This document shows, piece by piece, positions 8,682 through 16,194 of a DNA stretch of 64,000 bases (position 1 is the first letter of the stretch; each line of letters starts with the position of its first letter). The notes under the pieces were generated by a model. The model was not told the DNA's origin and did no database searches. It saw only the letters and a program-made list of their open reading frames with translations. The position numbers and the translations under genes are program-made. Origin of the DNA: JADHOX01 sp038120515 (lineage in GTDB: Bacteria; Pseudomonadota; Alphaproteobacteria; Rickettsiales; JABIRX01); assembly GCA_038120515.1 (NCBI GenBank), contig JAYOLW010000002.1, positions 1-64,000 on the forward strand, in the 5' to 3' direction.

Positions 8682-9925
8682 CAAAAATTCATCTTTGGCA
8701 GAAAATTTTCATAGCAATGATTTTAGGCGGCATATTTGGCTACCTTATTGGTGACAAGGCCGCATTACTTAAACCAGTTGGTGATATTTTTGTCAATATG
8801 ATCAAAATGATTGTGATTCCACTTATATTTTTCTCGATTTCAGCGGCTATCACCTCAATGGAACACACGCATTCGCTTGGTAGAATTGGTACAAAAAGTA
8901 TTATTTTATATTTGTTTAGCACTGCAGTAGCTATTATTATCGCATTATGTATTGCTACAGCATTTGATCCTTCTGCTGGGGTAGAATCAGCTATAAATTT
9001 CTCAACATCTACGACCGCAGAACCAAATCATATTTCCTTATCTAATATGATTGTAAGCATGATACCAACAAATCCGGTACAAGCTATGGCAGAAGGAAAT
9101 GTTTTACAAATTATTGTCTTTGCAGTTTTTCTTGGGACTGCTGTAAATACCGCAGGTAAAAAAGTTGCCAAGGTCGCAAATGCATTAGCTGTTGCAGCTG
9201 AAGTTACATACTCACTTACAAATATTATCATGAAATTTGCACCATATGGTGTTTTTGCCTTAATTGGTTGGGTTGCAGGAACCCAAGAGCTTGAAGTTAT
9301 AGCTTCACTTGGAATGGTTGTTATTGTAGTAATATCATCATGTTTATTTCACATGTTTTTTGTATATAGCATATTTATTGGCTTACTTTCAAAATTAAAC
9401 CCCTTGATTTTCTTTAAGAAAATTGCTGATGCACAAATAATGGCATTCTCTACATCTAGTAGTTCAGCTACATTGCCTATAACTATGAAAGTTGCAGAAG
9501 ATAAACTTGGTGTATCTAAAGGAACTGCTAAATTTGTATTACCATTAGGTTCAACAATAAATATGGACGGAACCGCAATTTATTTAGGAATTTGTTCAGT
9601 TTTTGTTGCTGGATTAGTTGGAACAAACCTTGTTTTTATGGACTTTATAACAATTATTATTACAGCAACAATAGCATCTATTGGAGCAGCTGGAATACCT
9701 GGTGTAGCATTAATCATGATGTCTATGGTATTTACAGCCATTGGATTACCAATTGAAGCTATCGCTTTAATAGCTGGGGTTGACAGACTTCTTGATATGG
9801 TAAGAACAACTGTAAATGTAACTGGAGATCTTGCTATTTCAGTAGTAATTGACCAATCGGAAGGAACTCTCAATGAAAGAGTGTATAACGATCTTAACGT
9901 AGATCTTGAATGGAAAGATAATTAA
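8678..9925 (+). CDS. dicarboxylate/amino acid:cation symporter (GltP/DctA family)
   Basis: Inner-membrane secondary transporter of the DAACS family that takes up glutamate, aspartate or C4-dicarboxylates with Na+ or H+. Diagnostic parts are the serine-rich re-entrant loop SSSSATLPITM (about residue 265), the NMDGTAIYLG cation-site motif and a late TTVNVTGD helix. 415 residues is normal. Translational overlap with purA (ATGA) suggests coupling; aspartate is a PurA substrate, so the pairing may be functional, though this is inference. Glutamate and dicarboxylate import is a common feature of intracellular alphaproteobacteria. Substrate not determined from sequence. Confidence 0.9.
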   Translation: MTKIHLWQKIFIAMILGGIFGYLIGDKAALLKPVGDIFVNMIKMIVIPLIFFSISAAITSMEHTHSLGRIGTKSIILYLFSTAVAIIIALCIATAFDPSAGVESAINFSTSTTAEPNHISLSNMIVSMIPTNPVQAMAEGNVLQIIVFAVFLGTAVNTAGKKVAKVANALAVAAEVTYSLTNIIMKFAPYGVFALIGWVAGTQELEVIASLGMVVIVVISSCLFHMFFVYSIFIGLLSKLNPLIFFKKIADAQIMAFSTSSSSATLPITMKVAEDKLGVSKGTAKFVLPLGSTINMDGTAIYLGICSVFVAGLVGTNLVFMDFITIIITATIASIGAAGIPGVALIMMSMVFTAIGLPIEAIALIAGVDRLLDMVRTTVNVTGDLAISVVIDQSEGTLNERVYNDLNVDLEWKDN

Positions 9926-9927
9926 AT

Positions 9928-10461
9928 ATGTTAAAACTTAAAAATAAAATAAAAAAGCATGCCTCACTTTTCGCGCAAAAAACCTTAAAAGTTGTTAGTA
10001 TTACAAAATTAAAATCTGATACAGAGTTCCACAATTTTGTAATTAATAATGATATTAAGAATATTGTTACTGCCGTTAATAATAATTACAAAATCCTTAA
10101 TCAGAAGGATATTAATTTTAAGACTGCGCTTGATTATGCATTAGCACAAAATAACCAGGAAATACTTACAGATTTAGTGCTGTTAGGTGCTAGAGTTTCT
10201 ATGAGTTTTTATGATTGTAAAAATGATAATGACTTGCTTAAAATTTTAGAGACTTTAGATAAAGTCGGTTATAATTTTAATAACATAGATTGCCTTGGTT
10301 TTGCGCCAATACATTATGCATCAGGACAGGCTTTTGAAAGATCTGTTAAATTTCTTATTGAGAAAAAAGTTGATATAAATATTCGCTCAATTCATGGCGA
10401 AACTGCTTTAAAATTTGCACTTAGACAAAATAGATCAGGCTTAATAACTGGAGATTGTTAA
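9928..10461 (+). CDS. small ankyrin-repeat protein
   Basis: 177-residue protein with a basic N-terminus (LKLKNKIKKH) and ankyrin-like repeats: INFKTALDYALAQNNQEILTDLVLLGARV (about residues 62-90), DCLGFAPIHYASGQAFERSVKFLIEKKVDIN (about 120-150) and a last repeat starting IHGETALKFAL that stops half-way. The truncation of the last repeat may mean the reading frame is shortened. The next gene is in the same frame, separated by the single TAA at 10459-10461 and 33 bases. The gene starts 2 bases after the symporter. Ankyrin proteins in host-associated bacteria often bind host proteins; whether this one is secreted cannot be told. Confidence 0.7.
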   Translation: MLKLKNKIKKHASLFAQKTLKVVSITKLKSDTEFHNFVINNDIKNIVTAVNNNYKILNQKDINFKTALDYALAQNNQEILTDLVLLGARVSMSFYDCKNDNDLLKILETLDKVGYNFNNIDCLGFAPIHYASGQAFERSVKFLIEKKVDINIRSIHGETALKFALRQNRSGLITGDC

Positions 10462-10494
10462 AAGATCTATATTATATTTTTTTATTTTCTTCAA

Positions 10495-11358
10495 ATGCGA
10501 AAGCGAGAGGATGTTCAAAACAAAAACTGTCATCAACAACAGTTATTCTATAGTAGTTCACATAAATCAGAATTATCCAAAACATTATCAACGTTTGCTG
10601 GGCTTGTAGGAGCAATTACATTAAGTCAATCATTCAGCGTGCCCTTACTTAATATGTTGCACCAAAAATACGTACTTCCTGATGCTAGATATCATGAAAT
10701 TGCAAGAAATTTATATCAAACAGGTAATTTATACAATCAAGCTAAAAGTAATACCATAAGAAGAATTGGCGTGAGTATGATTCCGATTACTATGGCGAGC
10801 ACATTGCAGGGCAAATATAATTTAACTAATATTGAAACTGCAACCATTTCAGCAACAGCAGAAGCCATTTTATCATATTGTTTTAATGAAGCAAAAGAGA
10901 AAAAATCTATGTCTGGAATTCAAACTATGTCAGCACCAGATAATATCAGAAAATCATATGGTTTTATATGGGCGAGAAATTTTGCCTTTGCAAATTCAGT
11001 ATTTTGTGCCAAAACTTTCGCCAAAGATATTTCTGATCAAATTGACGATAAGACGTTCGAGCGAATGCCCTTCAAAAGAGAAGATTTTGCAATATTTACA
11101 GAACAATTTGCTAGACTATCTTTAGTCACTCTAACAACTCCATTAGATGCATTTGCGACAAAATTGGCAAATGGTGACAGCTTTACGTCAATATTTAAAT
11201 CATATAACCATGATCCAAGATTGCTTCTAAATGGAGGCGTTGCTAGAACAGTTTTTAGTGGACTGGCATCGGCAACTATAGTTTTTGGCATAGATATTGG
11301 TAAGAAAATTAATAATTATATAGAAAGTAAACAAACATTTATTCCACTATCTAAATAA
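10495..11358 (+). CDS. unknown protein resembling the mitochondrial carrier fold
   Basis: 287 residues, no signal peptide. Three segments of roughly 90 residues look like weak repeats of each other. The third (about 200-271) reads like a mitochondrial carrier repeat: TTPLDAFATKLANGDS with P216, D218 and K223, then PRLLLNGGVARTVFSG with G247 and R251, then a hydrophobic helix and GKKI. The first shows FAGLVGAI ... SVPL (P50), YHEI, LYQTGNLY and NTIRR (R90). The second has YGFIWARNFAFA (R161). Total length fits a three-repeat carrier, but the PxDxxK signature is only approximate, so this is a hypothesis. No Shine-Dalgarno is visible before the ATG. Confidence 0.45.
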   Translation: MRKREDVQNKNCHQQQLFYSSSHKSELSKTLSTFAGLVGAITLSQSFSVPLLNMLHQKYVLPDARYHEIARNLYQTGNLYNQAKSNTIRRIGVSMIPITMASTLQGKYNLTNIETATISATAEAILSYCFNEAKEKKSMSGIQTMSAPDNIRKSYGFIWARNFAFANSVFCAKTFAKDISDQIDDKTFERMPFKREDFAIFTEQFARLSLVTLTTPLDAFATKLANGDSFTSIFKSYNHDPRLLLNGGVARTVFSGLASATIVFGIDIGKKINNYIESKQTFIPLSK

Positions 11359-11367
11359 TTAATTTTA

Positions 11368-12267
11368 CTAAATCTCATCCTTTGGTGGCAAGGATTTATA
11401 CTTAATAGATTTTCTATACTCTCTTTTTATTATATACAGACTAGATATGACAATTGTAATCGATCCAATTAATGTATTTAATGTTAATGACTCATTAAAT
11501 AGCAGATAAGCAATTATCGATGTAAAAACCATACCACTAAAATCAAAAGGCATAACTGTTGAAATATCTGCATATTTATACGCTTTAAAAACAGCCACAA
11601 TATTTATAAGAAATATCAAACCTAATGTTGCAAAGGCAATCCAATCTAATAACAAAACTGGAGTTTGCCAAAAATAGATTGCCCCTGGTAATGAGAACAA
11701 ACTCATCATACCACTTAAATATAATGTTTGCGTAAGAGTGGATTCAGTTTTTGTCATTATTTTGATTATGATATCAATAATTGCCCACATGCCAACTGAA
11801 CCAAGCACCATTAAATAAACATAAGAGAACTCACTAGTTCCAGGCCTTAAAACTATTAAGGCACCAAAAAAACCAATTATAAGTGCAGATACTCTATGTA
11901 TACCTACTTTTTCTTTTAAAAATATGATTGCAAATAATGAAGTTACCAATGGACCAGTTAAAGCTATTGCTCTTGCCTCTGTTAGTGGCACTACAGTAAA
12001 AGCATAAAAATACATTGTTAATGAAACAAAACCTAATAATGACCTATAAAAATGTAATTTCAGATATGATGTTTGAATGATATTTTGTTTATTAAACAAA
12101 ACCAGATAACAACATAATAAAAAAAATGAAAAGAAATTATAAAAAAAGACGATTTCTAATACATGAAATGATCCCGATAATAACCTAACTATTACCGCCA
12201 TTATTGAGATAAGAAGGCAATGAAATATCATCCATAATATACCTCTAATTTGTGACTTCTCATGCAT
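11368..12267 (-). CDS. EamA/DMT-family transporter (first copy)
   Basis: Ten-helix drug/metabolite transporter of 299 residues with two EamA halves. The first half ends in the typical GFFGALIVLRPG (about residue 135), preceded by PLTEARAIALTGPLVTSLFAIIFLKEK; the second half ends ISSLYII. A basic cytosolic tail follows. In Rickettsia a related transporter imports S-adenosylmethionine, but substrate cannot be read here. It lies downstream of a second EamA gene on the same strand with 11 bases between, so the two are probably one operon with the monooxygenase-like gene. Confidence 0.85.
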   Translation of the reverse strand: MHEKSQIRGILWMIFHCLLISIMAVIVRLLSGSFHVLEIVFFYNFFSFFLLCCYLVLFNKQNIIQTSYLKLHFYRSLLGFVSLTMYFYAFTVVPLTEARAIALTGPLVTSLFAIIFLKEKVGIHRVSALIIGFFGALIVLRPGTSEFSYVYLMVLGSVGMWAIIDIIIKIMTKTESTLTQTLYLSGMMSLFSLPGAIYFWQTPVLLLDWIAFATLGLIFLINIVAVFKAYKYADISTVMPFDFSGMVFTSIIAYLLFNESLTLNTLIGSITIVISSLYIIKREYRKSIKYKSLPPKDEI

Positions 12268-12278
12268 AAATCAACCGC

Positions 12279-13154
12279 TTACAAATCAACCTCAGTTTCT
12301 ACAATATCTGGACGTCTAAAGAGCACTATACCAGCACCAGTAATAACAAAAGCTGCACCAATAATCATAACTATAGAAATTTCTTCTCCCAAGAAATATA
12401 CTCCAGCAAATACTCCAATTACAGGGATTAAAAGTGTAATTGGAGCTATAGCACTAACAGGATTTCTAGCTAAAAGATAAGCCCATAAAGAATGACCTAT
12501 TATTGCAGTTCCAATCGTAATATATAAAAGGGACAGAACAACTTTATAATCTGCTGATAAAATCATACCTATTTGATTTGATTCAAAATATAATGATAAA
12601 AAAAACATTATCGGTAATGATACAAAGGCTATCCATGCTATTAAAGCCACAGTGTTAACTTTAGCCAATTTCTTTACATGTGCACCATAAACAGCAACAG
12701 AGAAAGCGCTAAAAATCATCAACCAAAAACCAACAGGTTTATCAATACTGTTAGGTGCTTTCATAAGTAGAATCGAGCCTATAAATGCTAATATTAATCC
12801 AGAAATACTATATTTACCTACTGCTTCTTTAAAAAATATTATGCCGAGAATTAACAAGAATGGTACATGTGTTTGAAGAGCGACAACACCAATACTTGCA
12901 TCAAGTCCAATTTTAAGCGCAAGAAACATCGCTCCTAAATGACATATAGAAAATGAAATACTTAGTAATAATATATCTTTAAATGCTACTGGCGGTTTTG
13001 GGCAAAACGGAATTAATAACAATGAGATAATTAAATATCTGATAAGTAGCAATGTAAATGGTTCAAAATGCAGTACCGCTGTTTTTGCAAAAACAAAGTT
13101 AAAACCCCAAAGTAATGTGACAATTAATGCTAATATATAACTTCTTAAAGGCAT
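12279..13154 (-). CDS. EamA/DMT-family transporter (second copy)
   Basis: 291-residue membrane protein with ten predicted helices and two EamA domains. Visible are LLWGFNFVFAKTAVLHFEPFTLLLIRY at the N-terminus, FKEAVGKYSISGLILAFIGSILLM closing the first half, and LLIPVIGVFAGVYFLGEEI in the second. It is only distantly similar to the neighbouring EamA protein, so the pair is not a recent duplication. Located between the small monooxygenase-like gene (11 bases upstream) and the other transporter. Substrate unknown; amino-acid or metabolite exchange is typical for the family. Confidence 0.85.
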   Translation of the reverse strand: MPLRSYILALIVTLLWGFNFVFAKTAVLHFEPFTLLLIRYLIISLLLIPFCPKPPVAFKDILLLSISFSICHLGAMFLALKIGLDASIGVVALQTHVPFLLILGIIFFKEAVGKYSISGLILAFIGSILLMKAPNSIDKPVGFWLMIFSAFSVAVYGAHVKKLAKVNTVALIAWIAFVSLPIMFFLSLYFESNQIGMILSADYKVVLSLLYITIGTAIIGHSLWAYLLARNPVSAIAPITLLIPVIGVFAGVYFLGEEISIVMIIGAAFVITGAGIVLFRRPDIVETEVDL

Positions 13155-13165
13155 CAGAACTTCAT

Positions 13166-13480
13166 TTATAAGATTAATTCACTTGATGAATTTTCAATTT
13201 TTTCAAAATGAATAACTTCAGGAATTGGCTGATAAAAATTATGCAATAATTTTTTCCATTTTTGATATTCTGGTGAATTTCTAAAACCATTAACATGATC
13301 ATTTAATGTCTGCCATTTAACAAGTAATAAATAACAATTAGAATCTTCTAATGATTTTTGTAAATTATGACTAATATATCCTTTGGATGATTTAATAATC
13401 TCTTGGGCCTTAAAAAAGGCTTTTTCAAATTCGGTATTTTTCCCATCTTTAATTTTAAGAATAGCTAACTCTAAAATCAT
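13166..13480 (-). CDS. ABM-type antibiotic-biosynthesis monooxygenase-like protein
   Basis: About 104-residue dimeric alpha-beta barrel protein. The pattern LELAILKIKDGKNTEFEKAFFKAQEIIKSSKGYISHNLQKS, then YLLLVKWQTLNDHVNGFRNSPEYQKW, is the usual ABM layout (beta strand, helix, then W followed by H and F-R-S-P-x-Y). The ATG at 13480 is preferred to a TTG at 13489 because strand one begins there. Members range from quinol monooxygenases to heme-degrading enzymes; heme-binding cannot be claimed. First gene of a probable operon with two EamA transporters. Confidence 0.75.
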   Translation of the reverse strand: MILELAILKIKDGKNTEFEKAFFKAQEIIKSSKGYISHNLQKSLEDSNCYLLLVKWQTLNDHVNGFRNSPEYQKWKKLLHNFYQPIPEVIHFEKIENSSSELIL

Positions 13481-13526
13481 AAATATCAAATATTTTGGTC
13501 ATGAATAAATATGATTAGATATTAAA

Positions 13527-13546
13527 AGCCAGTTTTTTATCTGGTT
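13527..13546 (-). terminator. weak hairpin after petC
   Basis: Read on the minus strand, AACCAG and CTGGCT pair (one G-U) around an A-rich 8-base loop and are followed by TTTTAAT, 12 bases or so after the petC stop. It looks like a weak intrinsic terminator of petABC. Confidence 0.4.
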
Positions 13547-13557
13547 AGATAATTATA

Positions 13558-14313
13558 TTAATGAACGTCGGCCCAAATTTTCCTTTTTGCTAAATAGAAA
13601 AATAATGAGGCTATTGCTAAAAAGAATATTATTTTTATTCCCATGCGTTTTCTTTGCTCCATTTCCGGTTCAGCTGCCCATTGCAAGAAATTTACCAAAT
13701 CATAAGACATTTGTTCTACGGATGAATTTGTACCATCTTGATATTCAACTTGACCATTATTTAATGGCTTAGGCATTGAAATTTGGTAACCAGGGAAAAA
13801 TATGTTAAAATGCATATTTGCTCCAAGCTTTAGATCCTTAGGTGTTTCCATATAACCATTTAATAATGAATATAGATAATTAGCTCCATCTGGCCTAGCC
13901 TTGATAATCAAGGATAAATCCGGTGGCATCGCACCACCATTAGAGGCTCTTGCTGCATTATCATTTGGATAAGGTGATACAAAAGCATCGGCAATTATAC
14001 CAGGTCTTTCAAACATTTCACCATCATCATTTGGTCCATCTAAGATCATAGCGCTTGCGGCTACTGTTTTAGCCTCGTCCTCAGAAAAGCCAATTTCCAT
14101 TAGATTTCTATAGTATATTCTCTTTAATGAATGGCAGGCAGAGCAAACTTCTTGATATACCTGAAAACCTCGTTGAACTGATTGTCTATCAAAAGTTCCC
14201 ATAAAGCCATCAAATGGCCATTCTCTTTTTAAAAGTTTTTGTGAAGAACCCGCTGCAAAAAGCTGAAACGGCACTAGTAATAAGGCAAGTAGAATAATTT
14301 GTCTAAGTTTCAT
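13558..14313 (-). CDS. petC: cytochrome c1 of the bc1 complex
   Basis: Heme-bearing subunit of ubiquinol:cytochrome c oxidoreductase. The ATG at 14313 is chosen: it follows the petB stop by 7 bases and starts a clean signal peptide (MKLRQIILLALLLVPFQLFAA). From there the heme motif is C57-S-A-C60-H61, followed by the c1 signatures NDDGEMFERPGIIAD, PPDLSLIIKARPDG and the axial-Met candidate in YQISMPKPL. A C-terminal membrane anchor (IIFFLAIASLFFYLA) precedes the end. 251 residues is normal. Last gene of petABC. Confidence 0.93.
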   Translation of the reverse strand: MKLRQIILLALLLVPFQLFAAGSSQKLLKREWPFDGFMGTFDRQSVQRGFQVYQEVCSACHSLKRIYYRNLMEIGFSEDEAKTVAASAMILDGPNDDGEMFERPGIIADAFVSPYPNDNAARASNGGAMPPDLSLIIKARPDGANYLYSLLNGYMETPKDLKLGANMHFNIFFPGYQISMPKPLNNGQVEYQDGTNSSVEQMSYDLVNFLQWAAEPEMEQRKRMGIKIIFFLAIASLFFYLAKRKIWADVH

Positions 14314-14320
14314 TATGCTG

Positions 14321-15562
14321 CTATTTAGATTTATGAGTTGCTTTATAATATTCGTCAATCGACTCAGGAAGTCTTATTGGCTTCTCTCTTTTGCTTATAA
14401 AAGGCAATATTACAAGAAAGTAACCAAAATAATATAATGTACCCAGCTGTGACAAGAAAACATAAATTCCCTCTGGTGCCTGAGCTCCAAGATATCCTAA
14501 TAAGACGAAATCTAGAATTAGTCCAACATAAAATATTTTAAACATTGGTCTGTAATAACCACTTTTTATCTTAGATCTATCTAACCATGGTAGGAAGAAT
14601 AAAATCAAGATAGATGCAAACATAAGAAGTACTCCTAATAGCTTGTCTGGGATAGCTCTAAGAATTGCGTAAAAAGGCAAGAAATACCATTCCGGAACAA
14701 TATGAGCAGGAGTTACTAATGGATCAGCCGGAATATAATTATCAGGATGCCCTAAATTATTTGGATAAAAGAACACAAAATAAAAGAATAAAATTAAGAA
14801 TAATCCTAATCCAAAAAGATCTTTAATTGTGTAATATGGATGAAACGGGATCGTGTCTTTTTTAACATCTTTAACACTTACACCAGAAGGATTGTTTGAA
14901 CCCGGTATATGAAGCGCTATTAAATGAAGAATCACAATACCTACAATAATAAAAGGAAATAAGTAATGTAATGCAAAGAATCTGTTTAAAGTTGGATTAT
15001 CAACAGAATATCCACCCCATAACCATGTTACAATATTATCACCTACAATAGGGATAGCTGAAAATAAGTTTGTAATTACCGTTGCACCCCAAAAACTCAT
15101 CTGTCCCCATGGTAAAACATAACCCATAAATGCAGTAGCCATCATACATAGGAAAATAATAATCCCTAAGAACCAGATAATTTCACGTGGCTGCTTATAA
15201 GACCCAAAAAACAAACCTCTAGCTATATGGGCATACACAACAACAAAAAACATTGAAGCACCTACAGCATGAGTATATCTAATTAACCAACCAAAATTTA
15301 CATTTCTCATGATATGCTCAACTGAATCAAATGCATGATCAGCATGAGGAGTGTAGTGCATCGCAAGGAAAATACCTGTGACAATTTGTATCATTAGGGC
15401 AACGCCAGCAAGCGAACCAAAGCTCCAAAAGTAACTCAGATTTTTGGGAACGCGATATTCCGCCAAATGATCTTTTACAAATGAGAAAACTGGTAACCTA
15501 TCATCAATCCATTTGATAATTGGGCTAAATTCATTCGCTTTTTCATTATTAGTTTTACTCAT
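14321..15562 (-). CDS. petB: cytochrome b of the bc1 complex
   Basis: Integral subunit holding the two b hemes and both quinone sites. Typical stretches are FGSLAGVALMIQIVTGIFLAMHYTP, the heme histidines in RYTHAVGASMFF and HIARGLF and in FALHYLFPF, GYVLPWGQMSFWGATVITNL at the Qo site, and PEWYFLPFYAILRAIPDK (the PEWY loop). 413 residues and eight helices are as expected. Flanked by petA (3 bases upstream) and petC (7 bases downstream) as in most alphaproteobacteria. Confidence 0.96.
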   Translation of the reverse strand: MSKTNNEKANEFSPIIKWIDDRLPVFSFVKDHLAEYRVPKNLSYFWSFGSLAGVALMIQIVTGIFLAMHYTPHADHAFDSVEHIMRNVNFGWLIRYTHAVGASMFFVVVYAHIARGLFFGSYKQPREIIWFLGIIIFLCMMATAFMGYVLPWGQMSFWGATVITNLFSAIPIVGDNIVTWLWGGYSVDNPTLNRFFALHYLFPFIIVGIVILHLIALHIPGSNNPSGVSVKDVKKDTIPFHPYYTIKDLFGLGLFLILFFYFVFFYPNNLGHPDNYIPADPLVTPAHIVPEWYFLPFYAILRAIPDKLLGVLLMFASILILFFLPWLDRSKIKSGYYRPMFKIFYVGLILDFVLLGYLGAQAPEGIYVFLSQLGTLYYFGYFLVILPFISKREKPIRLPESIDEYYKATHKSK

Positions 15563-15565
15563 ATT

Positions 15566-16093
15566 TTAACCAATTTTAATAACTTTATCTGAAATAAATT
15601 CATATGATGGAACTACAAGATTTTTAGGTGCTGGACCTTTCCTAATCCTTCCAGATGTATCATAATGCGAACCATGACAAGGACATAGCCAACCATCAAA
15701 CTCGCCAGAATTATTACCTAGTGGTACACATCCCAAATGAGTGCAAACTCCGATCAAAACTAAAAACTCACCACTTTTGTCTTTAACTCTAGCTTGATCA
15801 GTTTCAGGATCTATTAAATCAGCCATAGGAGTTTCTCTAGCTTCATCAATTTCTTCTTTAGTTCTCCTTTTTATAAAAATAGGTTTGCCTCTCCACATTA
15901 CTTTTTTTTCTTGGCCAATTTGAATGTCTGATAAATCGACTTCAATTGAAGATAGAGCTTCAACATCTTTTGAAGGGTTCATAGAGCTTACTAGTGGCAC
16001 AGCAGCTGTTGCTGCACACAAACCAGCCATTGCAGTAGCAGAAAGTACTACAAAGTCTCTTTTTTGAGGATCTTTAGGTTCTTTTTCAGTCAT
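15566..16093 (-). CDS. petA: Rieske iron-sulfur protein of the bc1 complex
   Basis: 2Fe-2S subunit that takes the first electron from ubiquinol at the Qo site. A twin-arginine-like start is reduced to KRDF before the N-terminal membrane segment (about residues 14-36), as is common for this family. Cluster ligands are clear: C117-T-H119-L-G-C122 and C137-P-C139-H140-G-S-H. 175 residues is normal. Leads the petABC operon. Confidence 0.95.
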   Translation of the reverse strand: MTEKEPKDPQKRDFVVLSATAMAGLCAATAAVPLVSSMNPSKDVEALSSIEVDLSDIQIGQEKKVMWRGKPIFIKRRTKEEIDEARETPMADLIDPETDQARVKDKSGEFLVLIGVCTHLGCVPLGNNSGEFDGWLCPCHGSHYDTSGRIRKGPAPKNLVVPSYEFISDKVIKIG

Positions 16094-16132
16094 TTTAAGT
16101 GTAAAATAGGCTAATTAAATACAGGCTCTAAT

Positions 16133-16160
16133 CCTATATGTAAAGCAATAATTCATTCAA
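16133..16160 (-). promoter_or_regulatory. candidate petABC promoter
   Basis: On the minus strand TTGAAT (16160-16155) and TATAGG (16138-16133) are 16 bases apart, about 40 bases upstream of the petA start. This is a reasonable sigma70-type promoter in the 101-base gap behind petA. Confidence 0.5.
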
Positions 16161-16194
16161 ACCAGCTTCCAGAAGGGGAAAAGGCTAGTTTTAA

